Of a stretch of DNA of 64,000 nucleotides, positions 47,286 to 55,688 are shown piece after piece (position 1 is the first letter of the stretch; each line of letters starts with the position of its first letter). A model generated the notes under the pieces. The model did not search any database and was not told the origin of the DNA. It saw nothing but the letters and a program-made list of their open reading frames with translations. Both the position numbers and the translations under genes were made by a program. The stretch lies in the NCBI RefSeq assembly GCF_014653785.1, contig NZ_BNAS01000002.1:182756-246755 (forward strand). The letters run 5' to 3'. This DNA comes from Promicromonospora soli (GTDB lineage: Bacteria; Actinomycetota; Actinomycetes; Actinomycetales; Cellulomonadaceae).

Positions 47286-47433
47286 CGGGCGGTGGACTCC
47301 TTGTCGCACGGGAAACTCTGTGGGGGGCGCCCCGCAGCCTAGCCAGGGACGGCATTCGGGACAATGCGCCACAGTGGTGCAGATTCACCCGTGCGAAATC
47401 TTCACAGGCGCCGGAGCGCCTCGTATGCGCGCC

Positions 47434-48570
47434 CTACCCCTGCGGGCGCAGGGCTATCGCCATCGCCTCCAGCGCCAGCAGCGGCGCCACGTTGCCGTCC
47501 AGGCGGGTGCGGGCCACCCCGATCGAGTCCATGCGCCGCACGGTCTGCTCGGGAGTGGAGTCGGCGGCGAGCGCGCGCACCGTCTCGGCGAGCTCCGCGT
47601 TCACCAGGTCGACCTCCGCCCCGAGCTGCACCACCAGCACGTCCCGGTAGAGGGACAGCAGGTCCACCATCGCGCGGTCGAGCACGTCGCGCTGATGCCG
47701 CGTGGCGCGCCGTTTCTGGTCGTCCTCCAGCTGCCTGAGCTGAGACCGCAGGCGCGGCGGCAGCGTCTCGCCGTCGGCCACGCCCAGGGCACGCAGCAGC
47801 TCGGCCTTCTCTGCGGCGTCCCGCTCCTGCGTGGCGGACACCGCCTCCGCCTTCGCCACGTCCACGAGCTCGCCCGCTGCGAGCACGGCGTCTCCGACGC
47901 CGCGGATGCGCCGCGCGATGCTCAGCACGGCCGTGCGCCGCTCGCGAGCCCCGGCGTCGCGCGCCAGCCGCTTCGCGAGGCCGACGTGGCTCTGCGCCGC
48001 GCGGGCCGCGCTCAGCGCCACCGCGGGATCCGCGCCGTCGCGCCGCACCAGCAGGTCGGCGACCGCCTGCGGCGGCGGCACGCGCAGCACCACCGCCCGG
48101 CAGCGGGACCGGATGGTCGGCAGCACGTCCTGGGACGACGGCGCGCACAGCACCCACACCGTGTGCGGCGGCGGTTCCTCGATGACCTTGAGCAGCACGT
48201 TCGTGGTGCGCTCCGCCATGCGGTCGGCGTCCTCGATCACGATCACGCGCCAGCGTCCGCCCGACGGCGACCGCGACGCCGTCATGATCAGGTCCCGCAC
48301 CTCGTCGATGGTGATGACCACCTTCTCCGTGGCCAGCAGCGTCACGTCCGGGTGGGTGCCCGCCATGGTGGTGGTGCACGCCTGGCACACGCCGCACCCG
48401 CCCTGCAGGCACTGGAGAGCGGCGGCGAACGCACGCGCCGCCACCGACCGGCCCGACCCGGGCGGTCCGGTCACGAGCCACGCGTGCGTCATCGCGGCGG
48501 GGTTGGCCACGGCGCCCCGGAGCGCGGCGACGGCGGACTCCTGGCCGACGACGTCGTCCCACACCGTCAT
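47434..48570 (-). CDS. holB: DNA polymerase III subunit delta'
   Basis: A 378-residue clamp-loader subunit. It opens with WDDVVGQESAVAALRGAV, has a degenerate P-loop GPPGSGRS at residues 35-42 (Arg in place of Lys, as in delta' proteins that do not hydrolyse ATP), a zinc site of Cys54, 59, 62 and 65, and the SRC-type motif TIRSRCRAV. VVIEDADRM takes the Walker B place. The C-terminal collar domain follows. The start ATG overlaps the tmk stop by four bases. The tmk-holB pair is widely conserved in actinobacteria. Confidence 0.93.
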   Translation of the reverse strand: MTVWDDVVGQESAVAALRGAVANPAAMTHAWLVTGPPGSGRSVAARAFAAALQCLQGGCGVCQACTTTMAGTHPDVTLLATEKVVITIDEVRDLIMTASRSPSGGRWRVIVIEDADRMAERTTNVLLKVIEEPPPHTVWVLCAPSSQDVLPTIRSRCRAVVLRVPPPQAVADLLVRRDGADPAVALSAARAAQSHVGLAKRLARDAGARERRTAVLSIARRIRGVGDAVLAAGELVDVAKAEAVSATQERDAAEKAELLRALGVADGETLPPRLRSQLRQLEDDQKRRATRHQRDVLDRAMVDLLSLYRDVLVVQLGAEVDLVNAELAETVRALAADSTPEQTVRRMDSIGVARTRLDGNVAPLLALEAMAIALRPQG

Positions 48571-49277
48571 GAGGGTTCCTCGCTGCCCGACTCCGTGAGG
48601 TCGCCGGCCTCGGCGAGGCTGCTGGCCTCCGCGACGACGGGCGTGAGACCCAGCCGGGCCGAGACGTCCACCCGGATCTGCGCCTGGATGTCGTCGATGG
48701 GCGCCGCCGCGTCGATGATCACCCAGCGGTCCGGGTCCGCGGCCGCGCGCTGGAGGAACGTGTCCCGGACACGGGTATGGAACTCGACGCCGGCGCGCTC
48801 AAGGCGGTCCAGCGCGCCCTTGCCCTCGGCTGCGGCGCGGCGGGCCGCGGCGGCCACGGGCTCGAGGTCGAGCAGGACGGTGACGTCCGGCCGCAGCCCC
48901 TTGGTGGCCCACAGGGAGAGGTGCTCCACCTCGTTGCCGGGCAGGTCGCGTCCGCCCGACTGATAGGCGACGGACGAGTCGAGGTAGCGGTCGGTGATCA
49001 CCACGGCGCCGCGGCCCAGCGCGGGCCGCACCACGGTCTCGACGTGGTGGGCGCGGTCCGCCGCGTAGATGAGCGCCTCGGCCCGCGCGCCCATGTCCTG
49101 GCCGTGCATGACGGCGGCCCGCAGCTCCTTGCCGAGCGCGGTGCCACCCGGCTCGAACGTGAGCACGACCTCGCGGCCGGTGAGCTCCGCCAGCCAGTCG
49201 CCGAGGAGGCGCGACTGGGTCGACTTGCCCACGCCCTCGCCGCCCTCGAAGGAGATGAAGTAGCCAGGTGCGTTCAC
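48567..49277 (-). CDS. tmk: thymidylate kinase
   Basis: A 236-residue kinase converting dTMP to dTDP. P-loop FEGGEGVGKST (residues 10-20), the FEPGGTALG substrate loop, the DR-Y motif VVITDRYLDSSVAYQ, the LID region with arginines (AAARRAAAEGKGALDRLE) and the VIID..A segment are all present. An acidic C-terminal tail (about 215-236) extends beyond the usual length. The start is a GTG with a TAGGGT -10 box six bases upstream, fitting a leaderless transcript, and the stop overlaps holB by four bases. Confidence 0.95.
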   Translation of the reverse strand: MNAPGYFISFEGGEGVGKSTQSRLLGDWLAELTGREVVLTFEPGGTALGKELRAAVMHGQDMGARAEALIYAADRAHHVETVVRPALGRGAVVITDRYLDSSVAYQSGGRDLPGNEVEHLSLWATKGLRPDVTVLLDLEPVAAAARRAAAEGKGALDRLERAGVEFHTRVRDTFLQRAAADPDRWVIIDAAAPIDDIQAQIRVDVSARLGLTPVVAEASSLAEAGDLTESGSEEPS

Positions 49278-49283
49278 GCCGTA

Positions 49284-49289
49284 ACCCTA
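49284..49289 (-). promoter_or_regulatory. -10 box of tmk-holB, probable leaderless transcript
   Basis: TAGGGT on the minus strand, six bases (TACGGC) before the GTG start codon of tmk. Confidence 0.5.
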
Positions 49290-49323
49290 ACCGCGCCCAC
49301 CGACATCGCCTGGCTGCGCCGCT

Positions 49324-49725
49324 CTAGCGCTGCAGCCGACGACCCGTCACCTGCGTCGGCGTGATTCGCACCCACGTGTCCCTCGTGTCGTCGAGGTAGC
49401 TGACCAGGTTGGTCGACTCGGCCGCGGCGATGTCGGCGTCGTTCTCCAGGATCTCGGCGGTGCCCTTCACGACGACGCTGTACGCGATCTCGGGACCCCA
49501 CTGGTCGACCTCGAAGGCAACCTTCTCGTTGATCGCGACCTCCGCGACCTTGGTTCCGGGGATGGTGTGGAAGTAGATGGTGCGGTCCGCCATGGCGAAG
49601 TTCAGGGGAAAGATCTCAGGCTCGCCGGCGACGGCGGTGCCGAGCCGCCCGATGGGCTGCATCGAGAGGAACTCCCAGCACTCGTCCTCGGTCATCGGCG
49701 TGATGCTCTGCTCGTTGAGGTCCAT
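49324..49725 (-). CDS. pyridoxamine 5'-phosphate oxidase family protein
   Basis: A 133-residue split-barrel protein, shorter than the one at 25044. MTEDECWEFLSMQPIGRLGTAVAGEPEIFPLNFAMADRTIYFHT is the standard N-terminal part of the PNPOx-like group that binds FMN or F420; VEVDQW-type and YSVVVKGTAEIL strands complete the barrel. The ATG at 49725 gives a family-sized protein; an upstream start at 49833 would run across the topA terminator palindrome. The gene lies between topA and tmk on the same strand with no obvious link to DNA metabolism. Substrate unknown. Confidence 0.75.
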   Translation of the reverse strand: MDLNEQSITPMTEDECWEFLSMQPIGRLGTAVAGEPEIFPLNFAMADRTIYFHTIPGTKVAEVAINEKVAFEVDQWGPEIAYSVVVKGTAEILENDADIAAAESTNLVSYLDDTRDTWVRITPTQVTGRRLQR

Positions 49726-49795
49726 GGGTCCATCGTGCGCTCGGCGGGCGGACCACGCGCTGTGAGGGACCCGACACCGACCACAGCAGACGCCG

Positions 49796-49826
49796 GACGT
49801 GCAGGTCACCGGGTGACCTGCACGTC
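49796..49826. terminator. perfect 31-base palindrome after topA
   Basis: Fifteen-base arms (49796-49810 and 49812-49826) pair perfectly around a single central base. It lies ten bases beyond the topA stop on the transcribed side. There is no T-run; an intrinsic terminator of the I-shaped actinobacterial kind or a protein-binding palindrome are both possible. Confidence 0.5.
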
Positions 49827-49836
49827 CCCACATTGG

Positions 49837-52647
49837 CTACTTCGTCGAGGTCGACGGCTTCTTGGCGGCCGGCTTCTTCGCCGGCGCCTTCTTCGCGGGC
49901 GCCTTGCTCGTCGACCGGGTGGTGCGCTTCTTCGCCGGGCCTTGGGCTCGCTTCTCCGCGAGCAGCTCGATGGCACGCTCCGGGGTGATGGACTCCGCCG
50001 TGACGTCGCGCGGCAGGGTGCGGTTGGTCTCGCCGTCGGTCACGTACGCGCCGAACCGGCCCTCCTTGACGTGGATCGGCTTGCCGCTGTTCGGGTCGTC
50101 GCCGAGCTCGCGCAGCGGCGGCGTCGCGGTCCGCCCGCGTCCGCGCTTGGGCTGCTTGTAGATCTCCAGCGCCTCGTCGAGGGTGACCGTGAACATGGCC
50201 TCCTCGGACGGCAGGGTGCGCGAGTCCGTGCCCTTCTTCAGGTAGGGGCCGTAGCGGCCGTTCTGCGCGGTGATCTCGTCACCCGTCTCCGGGTCCACGC
50301 CCACCACGCGCGGCAGCGACATGAGCTGCAGAGCCTGCTCAAGCGTCACCGAGTCGAGGGCCTGCGACTTGAGCAGCGACGCCGTCCTCGGCTTGGGCAG
50401 GGCGGCCAGCGCCCGCTTCTTCGCCGCGGCCGACAGGTCCGGGTCGAGATCCGGCTCGGGCAGCTGCTCCGTCACGTACGGGCCGTACCGGCCGTTCTTC
50501 GCCACGACCGGGTGACCCGACTCGGGGTGCATACCGAGCACACGGCCGTCGTCGGCCCCGGCAGCCAGGAGCTCGCGCGCCTTGGCGACGGTCAGCTCGT
50601 CGGGCGCTATGTCGTCCGGCACGGAAGCGCGGGGCGGGGTCTTGCCCTCCTCGACCTCGGCCGCGACGTCCTCGATGTAGGGGCCGTAGCGTCCCACGCG
50701 CACGCGGATGCCCTCGCCGATCTCGACGGAGTTGATCGCCGCGGCGTCGATCTCGCCGAGGTTCGCCACGAGCGCACGCAGGCCGCCGCCCTCGCTGTCC
50801 ACGCCGAGCTCGTCGGACGTGCCGATGTTGCCCGGGACCTCGCCGAAGTAGAACTCCCGCAGCCAGGCCACACGCTCGCGCGAGCCGGCGGCGATCTCGT
50901 CGAGGTCTTCCTCCATCGTCGCCGTGAAGTCGTAGTCCACGAGCCGGTCGAAGTGCTCCTCCAGCAGGCGGATCACCGCGAACGCGAGCCACGTCGGCAC
51001 CAGCGCCTGGCCGCGCGTGATCACGTAGCCGCGGTCCTGGATCGTCGAGATCGTCGCGGCGTAGGTGGACGGGCGGCCGATGCCGCGCTCCTCCAGCGCC
51101 TTGACCAGCGACGCCTCCGTGTAGCGGGCCGGCGGGGACGTGGAGTGGCCGTCCGCGGTGAGGTCGGTGCCGACCAGCGCGTCGCCCTCCGACATCGTCG
51201 GCAGGCGCGTCTCCTTCGCCGCCGTGGCGCTCTCGGGCGCCTCGGTGTCGACGTCCGCGCCCTCCTCGTAGGCGGCGAGGAAGCCGCGGAACGAGATCAC
51301 CGTGCCCGACGCCGAGAACACCGCCTCGTTGCCGTCCTGCGCGCCGCCCACGACGACGGCGCCGAGCCGGACCGACGCCGTCGAACCCTTCGCGTCGGCC
51401 ATCTGCGACGCGACCGTGCGCTTCCAGATCAGCTCGTACAGGCGGAACTGGTCGCCGCTCAGCTCGCCGGCGACCTGGGCCGGGGTGCGGAACGAGTCGC
51501 CCGCCGGGCGGATCGCCTCGTGCGCCTCCTGGGCGCCCTTCGACTTGCTGGCGTACAGGCGGGGCGCACCCGGCACGTACTCGGGGCCGTACAGCTCGGC
51601 AGCCTGCCGGCGCGCGGCGTTGGTGGCCTCGGCCGACAGCGACGGGCTGTCGGTACGCATATAGGTGATGTAGCCGTTCTCGTACAGGGCCTGCGCGGTG
51701 CGCATCGCCTGACGCGACGACATCCGCAGCTTGCGGCCCGCCTCCTGCTGCAGGGTGGAGGTGGTGAACGGCGCCGCGGGGCGGCGCGTGTACGGCTTGG
51801 TCTCCAGGCTGCGGACGGAGAAGTCGGCGGCCTGGAGCCCTGCGACGACAGCGTTCGCGGTCGACTCGGAGAGCTGCACCACGCCGGTGCGGACCTTGAG
51901 CCGCCCCCGGTCGTCGAAGTCGCGGCCCGAGGCGACCTTGTCGCCCGCGAGCTGGCTGAGCCGGGCGCGGAAGGAGGGCTGGCCGGGGGCGGCACCGCCG
52001 TCGGGCGAGACCGCGAAGGTGCCGGCGACGTCCCAGTAGTCCGCCGACACGAACGCCATGCGCTCGCGCTCCCGCTCGACGACGAGGCGCGTCGCGACCG
52101 ACTGCACACGGCCGGCGGACAGCCCCTGACGGACCTTGCGCCACAGCACCGGCGACACCTCGTAGCCGTACAGGCGGTCGAGGATGCGCCGCGTCTCCTG
52201 GGCGTCCACGAGGTCCTGGTCCAGCTCGCGCGTGTTCTCCAGCGCTCGGAGGATCGCGTCCCGGGTGATCTCGTGGAACACCATGCGCTTGACCGGGACC
52301 TTGGGCTTGAGCTCCTGGATCAGGTGCCAGGCGATGGCCTCGCCCTCGCGGTCCTCATCGGTCGCGAGGAAGAGCTCGTCGGCGTCCTTGAGCGCCTTCT
52401 TGAGCTCGCTGACCTTCTTCTTCTTGTCCGCGTGGACCACGTAGTACGGGTCGAACCCGTTGTCGACGTCCACGGAGAACCTGCCGTAGGGGCCCTTCTT
52501 CATCTCCGCGGGCAGGTCCTTGGGCTGCGGGAGGTCGCGAATATGCCCGACGCTGGCTTCGACCTCGTAGTCGTCGCCGAGATAGCTCTGGATCTTGCGA
52601 GCCTTCGTGGGCGACTCGACGATCACGAGCTTGCGTGCCTGGGACAT
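49837..52647 (-). CDS. topA: DNA topoisomerase I
   Basis: A 936-residue type IA topoisomerase that relaxes negative supercoils. The Toprim domain opens VIVESPTKARKI and holds FLATDEDREGEAIAWH; the active-site tyrosine is Tyr329 in YITYMRTDS; RLYGYEVSPVLWRKV and LSAGRVQSVATRLVV are family core motifs. The C-terminal third has no zinc fingers but repeated GRYGPYV-type units (four or more) and ends in a lysine/alanine tail (APAKKAPAKKPAAKKP), the actinobacterial pattern that supports processivity. AGGACC precedes the ATG. It is divergent from the PAP2 gene. Confidence 0.97.
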   Translation of the reverse strand: MSQARKLVIVESPTKARKIQSYLGDDYEVEASVGHIRDLPQPKDLPAEMKKGPYGRFSVDVDNGFDPYYVVHADKKKKVSELKKALKDADELFLATDEDREGEAIAWHLIQELKPKVPVKRMVFHEITRDAILRALENTRELDQDLVDAQETRRILDRLYGYEVSPVLWRKVRQGLSAGRVQSVATRLVVERERERMAFVSADYWDVAGTFAVSPDGGAAPGQPSFRARLSQLAGDKVASGRDFDDRGRLKVRTGVVQLSESTANAVVAGLQAADFSVRSLETKPYTRRPAAPFTTSTLQQEAGRKLRMSSRQAMRTAQALYENGYITYMRTDSPSLSAEATNAARRQAAELYGPEYVPGAPRLYASKSKGAQEAHEAIRPAGDSFRTPAQVAGELSGDQFRLYELIWKRTVASQMADAKGSTASVRLGAVVVGGAQDGNEAVFSASGTVISFRGFLAAYEEGADVDTEAPESATAAKETRLPTMSEGDALVGTDLTADGHSTSPPARYTEASLVKALEERGIGRPSTYAATISTIQDRGYVITRGQALVPTWLAFAVIRLLEEHFDRLVDYDFTATMEEDLDEIAAGSRERVAWLREFYFGEVPGNIGTSDELGVDSEGGGLRALVANLGEIDAAAINSVEIGEGIRVRVGRYGPYIEDVAAEVEEGKTPPRASVPDDIAPDELTVAKARELLAAGADDGRVLGMHPESGHPVVAKNGRYGPYVTEQLPEPDLDPDLSAAAKKRALAALPKPRTASLLKSQALDSVTLEQALQLMSLPRVVGVDPETGDEITAQNGRYGPYLKKGTDSRTLPSEEAMFTVTLDEALEIYKQPKRGRGRTATPPLRELGDDPNSGKPIHVKEGRFGAYVTDGETNRTLPRDVTAESITPERAIELLAEKRAQGPAKKRTTRSTSKAPAKKAPAKKPAAKKPSTSTK

Positions 52648-52852
52648 CCGGTCCTGCCTGCTTCCTGCGGGGTTTGGGGAGTGCGCCGAGCGGCGTTGGA
52701 GAGTTCACGGTACGCCAGGCGCGACGGATCGCACCCTATCCGGGCTCACAGCGGGCCGCCCGGCGTTTCTCATGACCGTGGTGATTTTCACCTGTGGCAT
52801 TACGGACAGCGGAGCGTCACATCAGCCACACGGTCTCTTCAGGCGGCTCCCC

Positions 52853-52858
52853 TACGGT
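52853..52858 (+). promoter_or_regulatory. -10 box of the PAP2 gene, probable leaderless transcript
   Basis: TACGGT ends six bases before the ATG at 52865. The rest of the 217-base topA-PAP2 divergent gap shows no clear motif. Confidence 0.4.
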
Positions 52859-52864
52859 GAGCCT

Positions 52865-53956
52865 ATGACCGACCGCACCCGCCCGCTGCCGGAGCTGCCG
52901 CAGCCCTCGCGGAGCCGCGTCACCGGTACGGCCAAGGGTTACACGCAGCCGGCCGCTTCCGCGCCCAGGGCCCGCAAGACCCGCCCGGTGCGACCTCCTG
53001 CGGGTCCGCCGTCGGGCCAGGTGGGCCCGCCCTCGGCTGCGCCGTCGCGCAGGTTCGGCGGCCGCCCGACGCCGGCCCGCGTGCCCGGCCTCCAGCCGCG
53101 GCTGCGGCCGCGCGTGATCGCCGGCGTCGTCGCGGTGCTCGCGCTGTGGGGCGTGTGGGCCACCTGGGACACCTTTGTCGCCTCGGAGCGCGGCCAGCGC
53201 GCCGACCAGCTCGCGCTCGAGGGCGCCGCCCGCGGGCAGGGCGTGCTGTGGGAGCTCGCCGAGCCGGTGCTGGGTGTGGTGTCGAACACGTTCGTCGGTC
53301 TGGGCCTGGCGGCCGCCGTGATACTCGCGCTGGCCCGCGGGCGCTGGTGGCTCGCGGCGCAGGTGGCGATCCTCGTGGCCGGCTCGAACCTCACCACGCA
53401 GGTGCTCAAGCACGCGGTCCTCGACCGGCCGGCGCTGCTCGACGTCGCCCGCGCGGATGTCAACACCCTGCCCAGCGGACATACGACGGTCGCGGCGTCC
53501 GTCGCCGCGGGCCTCCTCATCGCGGTGCCACGGCGCTGGCGGCCGGTCGTCGCGGTGGTGGGCGCCGCCTACACGGGGGCCACGGGGGTGTCGACGCTGA
53601 TCGGGCAGTGGCACCGGCCCTCCGACGTCGTCGCCGCGATCCTCGTGGTCCTCGCCTGGGGCGCCGGCGTCTGCGCGGTGAGCTCGGCGTCGTCCCTGGA
53701 CGCGCCGCGGGGCGGCGGGGAGCGGGGCGGCGTCGAGCCGGGATCGTCCAGCGCGGCCGGCCTGCTCCTGGTCGGCGCCCTGGGCACCGGGGCGCTCGCC
53801 CTCGGCGCGCTCGGGAGCGTGCGCGGCTATGGCTGGGCGCTGCCGATCGGCGGTGACGTCACCGCGTACACGGGTGGGTTGTTCGGCGTGGTGGCCGTGA
53901 CGCTGGGCTCGTTCGCCCTGCTGCTCCTGGTCCGCCAGTCGACGGCGCGCCCCTGA
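52865..53956 (+). CDS. PAP2-family phosphatase, membrane-bound
   Basis: A 363-residue protein. A long cytoplasmic Pro/Arg/Ala-rich N-terminus (about 1-78) precedes six membrane helices. The PAP2 motifs are LKHAVLDRP (Lys182, Arg188), PSGHT (residues 203-207, with His206) and STLIGQWHRPSD holding the nucleophilic His and Asp. The canonical Arg after the Ser of the third motif is Thr here, and the first motif spacing is one residue short. Relatives hydrolyse phosphatidic acid or undecaprenyl pyrophosphate. The ATG has a -10 box just upstream. Convergent with protease 1 across a REP-like palindrome. Confidence 0.82.
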   Translation: MTDRTRPLPELPQPSRSRVTGTAKGYTQPAASAPRARKTRPVRPPAGPPSGQVGPPSAAPSRRFGGRPTPARVPGLQPRLRPRVIAGVVAVLALWGVWATWDTFVASERGQRADQLALEGAARGQGVLWELAEPVLGVVSNTFVGLGLAAAVILALARGRWWLAAQVAILVAGSNLTTQVLKHAVLDRPALLDVARADVNTLPSGHTTVAASVAAGLLIAVPRRWRPVVAVVGAAYTGATGVSTLIGQWHRPSDVVAAILVVLAWGAGVCAVSSASSLDAPRGGGERGGVEPGSSSAAGLLLVGALGTGALALGALGSVRGYGWALPIGGDVTAYTGGLFGVVAVTLGSFALLLLVRQSTARP

Positions 53957-53966
53957 TCCGGCTTGT

Positions 53967-54039
53967 CCCGCTGGTCGAGCTTGTCGAGACCTGGGTCTCG
54001 ACAAGCTCGACCAGCGGGCGGGCAAGCTCGACCAGCGGG
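53967..54039. repeat. REP-like palindrome in a convergent gap, plus a third partial copy
   Basis: Perfect 25-base arms (53967-53991 and 53994-54018) separated by TG, each containing GGTCGAGCTTGTCGAGACC, followed by a partial third copy at 54023-54039. It fills the 92-base gap between the convergent PAP2 and protease genes. The same element is at 7089-7151. Confidence 0.85.
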
Positions 54040-54048
54040 GTCAGGACG

Positions 54049-55500
54049 TCACGGGGTGGAGTACCCGCCCGTGTAGGAACCGGACCCCGAGTAGGCGAGC
54101 ACGCGCCACCGGTACGTGCCGGAAGTGCCCGAGTAGCTGATGCTCTCGTCGGGGGCCGAGGTGATGCCCTGGGCCACGTTGGACCACGTGCTGCCCGAGA
54201 GCTTCTGCAGGTAGAGGTCGAAGTCAGTTCCGCTGGGGCCGTCGAGGCAGCCCGTGATCGTGCCGGCCGACGACGAGAAGCCGCTGCTGCTCGGCTTGTA
54301 GGTGGAGGCACCGCTGCTCAGCGAGCCGCTGAACGCCGTCTCCTGGCTCGAGCAGGCCGAGCCGCCACCGCCACCACCACCGGTGATCAGCGAGACGCCC
54401 GCAGCGCTGAGTGCCTCACCCACCGGCTGGAAGTAGGTGGTGCCACCCGAGGAGCAGTTGCCGGAGCCGCCGGAGGTCATGCCCTGAGCCTGCGTGCCGG
54501 CCAGGAGCGAGCCGCCCGAGTCGCCGGGCTCGGCGCACACGTTGGTACGGATCAGGCCGGACACGGTGCCCTCGGCGTAGGTGACCGACGCGTTCAGGGC
54601 CTGGATGGTGCCACAGTGCCAGCCGGTGGTGGAACCGGAGCGACACACGGTCGCGCCGACGGCGGCCGCGGTCGAGCCCGCGACGCCCACCGTGCCGCCG
54701 GAGTAGTTGTTGACCGAGCCGACGGGGGTGTCGTCCGTGCCGACGTTCACGTACGCGTAGTCGTTGCCCGGGAACGAGGAGGTCCGGAATGTGCCGCTCG
54801 GGCTGGTCGTGGCGTTGCCGACGTCGCCGCAGTGGCCCGCGGTGACGAATCCGCCCGTGGCCGAGAAGCCGACCGAGCAGCGCGACCCGCCGATGTAGTA
54901 CGCGTTGCCGCCGATCACGTTGATGAAGGTGCGGGGCATCTCCGCGACCTCGACGAGGGAGACGGAGCTCGCCGGGATACCGGCCTGCCTGACGGCGGTG
55001 GCGACGGCGGCCTTTGCGCCCTTGGCCACCTCCATCACCACCGCGTTGGACTCGACGTCCACGTAGGCGGCGGCGATCTTGGCCTCCGGCGCCGCCCGGT
55101 AGGCCTTGGTGGCGAGCCGGTTGAGCTGGCTCAGAGACTTGTCGACCGTGACCGCCGTGGCCCCGGCGGCACTGACCTCGGCCGCCCCGGCCTTGTCGGT
55201 GACGGCGACGAACAGCTCGGTGCCCTCCACCCAGGCGCCCGCGTAACCCTTGTCGAGGGACTTGGCGATGGCGTGCTGCGTGTCGGACAGGGCTGCGTCC
55301 GTCTTGAGGCGGGCCACGGCCTGCGAGGTGGTCAGGCCGAGGTCACGCTCCATGGCGGCGACCATGCCCGGCGCGTAGCTGGAGACCGCGGGCTTGTCGG
55401 GTCCGGCGGCTGCGCTTGCGGTAGCAGCGGTGATGCTGCCGGCGAGGAGCGTCATCGCGGCTGTAGCCACGCTGATCGCCTTGAAGGATGTGCGTCTCAT
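54049..55500 (-). CDS. secreted alpha-lytic-protease-type serine protease with C-terminal PPC domain
   Basis: A 483-residue S1E-type protease precursor. Signal peptide to about residue 29; a prodomain (about 30-190) that folds the enzyme and is cleaved off; the catalytic domain with RTFINVIGGNAYYIGGSRCSVGF, His223 (TAGHCG), Asp247 (GNDYAYV) and Ser328 (PGDSGGS). After a polyglycine linker (GGGGGGS, near residue 373) a pre-peptidase C-terminal (PPC) beta domain of about 100 residues follows, DLYLQKLSGSTW being typical. It is the upstream-strand neighbour of a close paralogue at 55689 that lacks this domain. Confidence 0.9.
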   Translation of the reverse strand: MRRTSFKAISVATAAMTLLAGSITAATASAAAGPDKPAVSSYAPGMVAAMERDLGLTTSQAVARLKTDAALSDTQHAIAKSLDKGYAGAWVEGTELFVAVTDKAGAAEVSAAGATAVTVDKSLSQLNRLATKAYRAAPEAKIAAAYVDVESNAVVMEVAKGAKAAVATAVRQAGIPASSVSLVEVAEMPRTFINVIGGNAYYIGGSRCSVGFSATGGFVTAGHCGDVGNATTSPSGTFRTSSFPGNDYAYVNVGTDDTPVGSVNNYSGGTVGVAGSTAAAVGATVCRSGSTTGWHCGTIQALNASVTYAEGTVSGLIRTNVCAEPGDSGGSLLAGTQAQGMTSGGSGNCSSGGTTYFQPVGEALSAAGVSLITGGGGGGGSACSSQETAFSGSLSSGASTYKPSSSGFSSSAGTITGCLDGPSGTDFDLYLQKLSGSTWSNVAQGITSAPDESISYSGTSGTYRWRVLAYSGSGSYTGGYSTP

Positions 55501-55688
55501 GTCCTGCGACTCCCTGTCGTCGGGGCAATGGATTCACCCGGTGCGGCAAAGCGTAGGGTCGCTTCCAGGAAACTCCCAGATACCGATTGGGACATATCGG
55601 CACAATATGCGGGCATGTCGCAGGGCAGGTAGGGCGTCCCCTACCTGCCCCGCGAACCGACCGACAGGCAGCGCCTAGCGCGTCCGGG

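Noticed and set aside
47286-47372. N-terminal extension of the HypX-like protein
   Set aside because: The HypX fold begins at MRILLLVSAFNG (47285), and AAGGAG lies upstream of that codon.
49567-52860. A 1,097-codon open frame opposite topA
   Set aside because: It is an antisense shadow produced by high GC3; the translation is Arg/Val/Leu-rich without any motif, while the other strand is a complete topoisomerase I.
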